From contig JAIKYM010000110.1 in the NCBI GenBank assembly GCA_024683115.1, positions 1 through 7,284 on the forward strand: a stretch of DNA of 7,284 nucleotides, given 5' to 3'. The translations under genes and the position numbers were made by a program. Source of the DNA: Bacilli bacterium (GTDB lineage: Bacteria; Bacillota_I; Bacilli_A; RF39; UBA660). The notes below the pieces were generated by a model, which saw nothing but the letters and a program-made list of their open reading frames with translations, searched no databases and was not told the origin of the DNA. Each line of letters begins with the position of its first letter. The first letter of the stretch is position 1. Shown here piece by piece: positions 5,897 through 7,284 of this stretch.

Positions 5897-6253
5897 ATGG
5901 ATAAGAATAAAGCTATACTAAAACATTGTCCTAACTTTTATAAAATTATCAACTTTGAATATCTAGAGGATGATGAGTTATCTGAAAGACTTATCAAAGT
6001 CTACCATACCTATGTATTTAAGGTAGATATTACAAATAAAGTTGAAGTTAATAGAGTTGAAACTTTAGATTCTGTTTTAAATAAATACATAGATGACTAT
6101 TTCTTTCGTAAAGAATTAAAGAGGGAAATGACACAAATAAGAATAAGAAAGGATGAAGATAAATTGACTGCTATAGTTAATTGGATTATTAAAGTATTTG
6201 ATAATTATGAAATTGGCTATACTAGAAATATTTATTTTTCAAGGTGGATTTAA
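5897..6253 (+). CDS. Unrecognised 118-residue charged protein
   Basis: I do not recognise this protein. It is 118 residues, highly charged (about 20 acidic and 21 basic residues), with no signal peptide or membrane segment and a single Cys at position 11. Helix-favouring stretches such as DELSERLIKVY and FFRKELKREMTQIRIRKDEDKLTAIVNWIIKVF suggest a mainly alpha-helical cytoplasmic protein. It has a good ribosome binding site (AGGAAGG, 5882-5888), and its base composition matches its neighbours. Its stop overlaps the start of the membrane-anchored Ig-like protein (TAATG), and it carries that gene's ribosome binding site within its last codons, so the two are almost certainly made together. A cytoplasmic partner or regulator of the envelope protein is possible but unproven. 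Confidence 0.8.
   Translation: MDKNKAILKHCPNFYKIINFEYLEDDELSERLIKVYHTYVFKVDITNKVEVNRVETLDSVLNKYIDDYFFRKELKREMTQIRIRKDEDKLTAIVNWIIKVFDNYEIGYTRNIYFSRWI
6241..6247 (+). promoter_or_regulatory. Ribosome binding site that sets the start of the Ig-like membrane protein
   Basis: AAGGTGG lies five bases before ATG 6253 and inside the end of the preceding gene. The in-frame GTG at 6244 lies within this motif and is therefore an unlikely start, which removes three residues from the longest reading frame. Confidence 0.75.
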
Positions 6254-7140
6254 TGGAAGATGAAATATATGTAGGTATGGAATCTCGTATGAGTACTAAA
6301 ACTAAAGTTATTATTTTTACAATATTCTTTATGATTATTATATCTGCAATAATTGTATTCTTTAAATCTAATAATTTTGATATAAAGAAAACTGTTATAT
6401 ATGAGGTAGGGGATAAGATTTCTTTGGATGTAACTGATTACATTAAAAATAAACCTTACAACGCAAATGATTATAAGTTAGTTTTAGATTCAGTAAGATA
6501 TGATTCTAATAATACATTAGATACTGTAGGCGAATATACTTATAGAGTTGTTCTTAAAGATATTATTAAAGAAGGTAAGATAATAGTTAAGGATACAAAA
6601 GGTCCTATAGTTCAAACAATGGATGTTACTATTGGTGTTAATGAAAAATATAAAGTAGAGGACTTTGTAGTTAAATGTAATGATTATTCTTTACCATGTG
6701 AATATGAAATGACTGGTAATGCTGATACATCTAAAGCAGGTATATATGAATTAAAAATTAATTCAAAAGATACATATGGTAATAAATCTACTAATACAGT
6801 TAATTTAATTGTTAAGGAAGGTTATTCTTTACAAGATGCAAAACTAAAAGATTTAACTCCTATGTATTTAGAACCTAACTATGAAGATTGGAATAATCAA
6901 TATGTTATAAAATATGCAGGTGGATTAGATCCAGAGGATGAAGATAGTCCTAGATGGAATTATTATTATGAGTTCTTAGATTCAAATTATGCAGACTTTT
7001 TAGATGATAAACATAAAGGAATGAAAATAGAATCTAGTGAAATTATAGCAGTATATAATCAATACCATTACATCATAGGTTTTGCATGTCGTGTTAAATT
7101 ATCAGATGGTAGTATAACTTATTTAACTAATGGGGAGTAA
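6253..7140 (+). CDS. Membrane-anchored extracellular protein with Ig-like (DUF5011-type) repeats
   Basis: From ATG 6253 the protein has 295 residues. Residues 1-18 are a short cytoplasmic tail with basic residues just before a single hydrophobic segment at 19-37, giving an uncleaved type II anchor with the rest outside the cell. Two tandem beta-rich modules follow. The first spans about 43-115 and ends VGEYTYRVVLKD...IIVKDTKGP. The second, about 117-189, starts GPIVQTMDVTIGVNEKY and ends AGIYELKINSKDTYGN...NLIVKEG. This VG-YT/AGIY plus D-GN pattern is typical of bacterial Ig-like domains of the DUF5011 kind, usually stalks or adhesion modules. The second module has a Cys pair (KCNDYSLPC) that could form a disulphide. 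Residues about 190-295 form an acidic, aromatic-rich domain I do not recognise, with no LPxTG signal. It is coupled to the 118-residue gene upstream. The membrane anchor and repeats are clear; ligand and function are unknown. Confidence 0.8.
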   Translation: MEDEIYVGMESRMSTKTKVIIFTIFFMIIISAIIVFFKSNNFDIKKTVIYEVGDKISLDVTDYIKNKPYNANDYKLVLDSVRYDSNNTLDTVGEYTYRVVLKDIIKEGKIIVKDTKGPIVQTMDVTIGVNEKYKVEDFVVKCNDYSLPCEYEMTGNADTSKAGIYELKINSKDTYGNKSTNTVNLIVKEGYSLQDAKLKDLTPMYLEPNYEDWNNQYVIKYAGGLDPEDEDSPRWNYYYEFLDSNYADFLDDKHKGMKIESSEIIAVYNQYHYIIGFACRVKLSDGSITYLTNGE

Positions 7141-7157
7141 TTAATACTCCTTTTCTA
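7134..7157 (+). terminator. Small hairpin with T tract overlapping a stop codon
   Basis: GGAGTA (7134-7139) pairs with TACTCC (7145-7150) around a five-base loop, followed by TTTTCTATTT. The left arm includes the end of the coding sequence and the first bases of its TAA. With six base pairs it is a weak, probably leaky terminator that could lower expression of the next gene rather than isolate it. No promoter is visible between it and that gene. Confidence 0.45.
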
Positions 7158-7170
7158 TTTGGAGGTAAAT

Positions 7171-7284
7171 ATGAAAAAGAATCTTGATATTGGCTTAAGT
7201 TTATTCTTAACTGTTTTAATAGCTTTAGTGGTTTTTGCTATGACTATATTAAATAAAAGTTTTGTTAAATTATCATTTACTATT
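7171..7284 (+). CDS. Start of a single-pass membrane or secreted protein (cut by window edge)
   Basis: An open frame of 38 codons runs from ATG 7171 to the end of the window without a stop. GGAGGT (7161-7166) is a strong ribosome binding site four bases before the ATG. The peptide begins MKKNLDIG and continues into a hydrophobic segment of about 18 residues (LSLFLTVLIALVVFAM), then TILNKSFVKLSF. This is a signal anchor or signal peptide; no AxA cleavage site is evident in what is visible. Close spacing and shared direction suggest it belongs with the Ig-like membrane protein in one envelope locus. The function cannot be judged from the fragment. Confidence 0.7.
   Translation, partial: MKKNLDIGLSLFLTVLIALVVFAMTILNKSFVKLSFTI

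Noticed and set aside
6244..6252. GTG start giving a three-residue longer Ig-like protein
   Set aside because: The GTG lies inside AAGGTGG, which is properly spaced for ATG 6253; TAATG overlap also matches another gene junction in this window.

Overview
The window is a stretch of chromosome from a very AT-rich, low-GC Gram-positive bacterium (Bacillota/Bacilli lineage). Every convincing gene is on the + strand and they are packed tightly. Recognisable proteins are Obg GTPase, a HelD-type RNA polymerase helicase, YneF (UPF0154), a YceD/DUF177 protein, ribosomal protein L32 and a stand-alone Smr domain. HelD and YneF are typical of Bacilli. Every Trp codon I read in the genes is TGG, and the nine complete genes end in TAA (eight) or TAG (one). 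The standard bacterial code therefore fits, although TGA is never used as a stop here. An uncultured gut-type Bacilli lineage (RF39- or Erysipelotrichales-like) is a guess from composition and gene content, not something shown.

Layout. (1) 26-2805: three co-directional genes, namely a PfkB-fold protein with a long Pro/Gln/Val/Glu tail, a small Smr-domain protein whose start overlaps the previous stop (TAATG), and obg behind a perfect Shine-Dalgarno. A clear intrinsic terminator (2817-2843) closes this unit; its promoter lies outside the window. (2) 2845-4898: helD with its own promoter. (3) 4901-5807: a promoter, then yneF, yceD and rpmF, closed by a terminator and a second hairpin. (4) 5870-7284: a new promoter, then an unrecognised 118-residue protein, a membrane-anchored protein with Ig-like repeats, a small hairpin, and the start of another single-pass membrane protein cut off by the window edge.

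Functionally the left three quarters is about ribosomes and RNA polymerase: Obg (50S maturation), L32 with YceD, HelD (RNAP recycling) and possibly the Smr domain (a family that includes collision-sensing nucleases). The right end is a short cell-envelope locus without recognised function. Most of the window is ordinary housekeeping. The parts most worth a second look are the PfkB-like protein, whose phosphotransfer motif is eroded and which carries an acidic tail with no Lys or Arg, its translational coupling to the Smr gene just ahead of obg, and the unrecognised envelope genes. No mobile element, CRISPR array, tRNA, rRNA or riboswitch was seen. No gap between genes exceeds about 120 bases.
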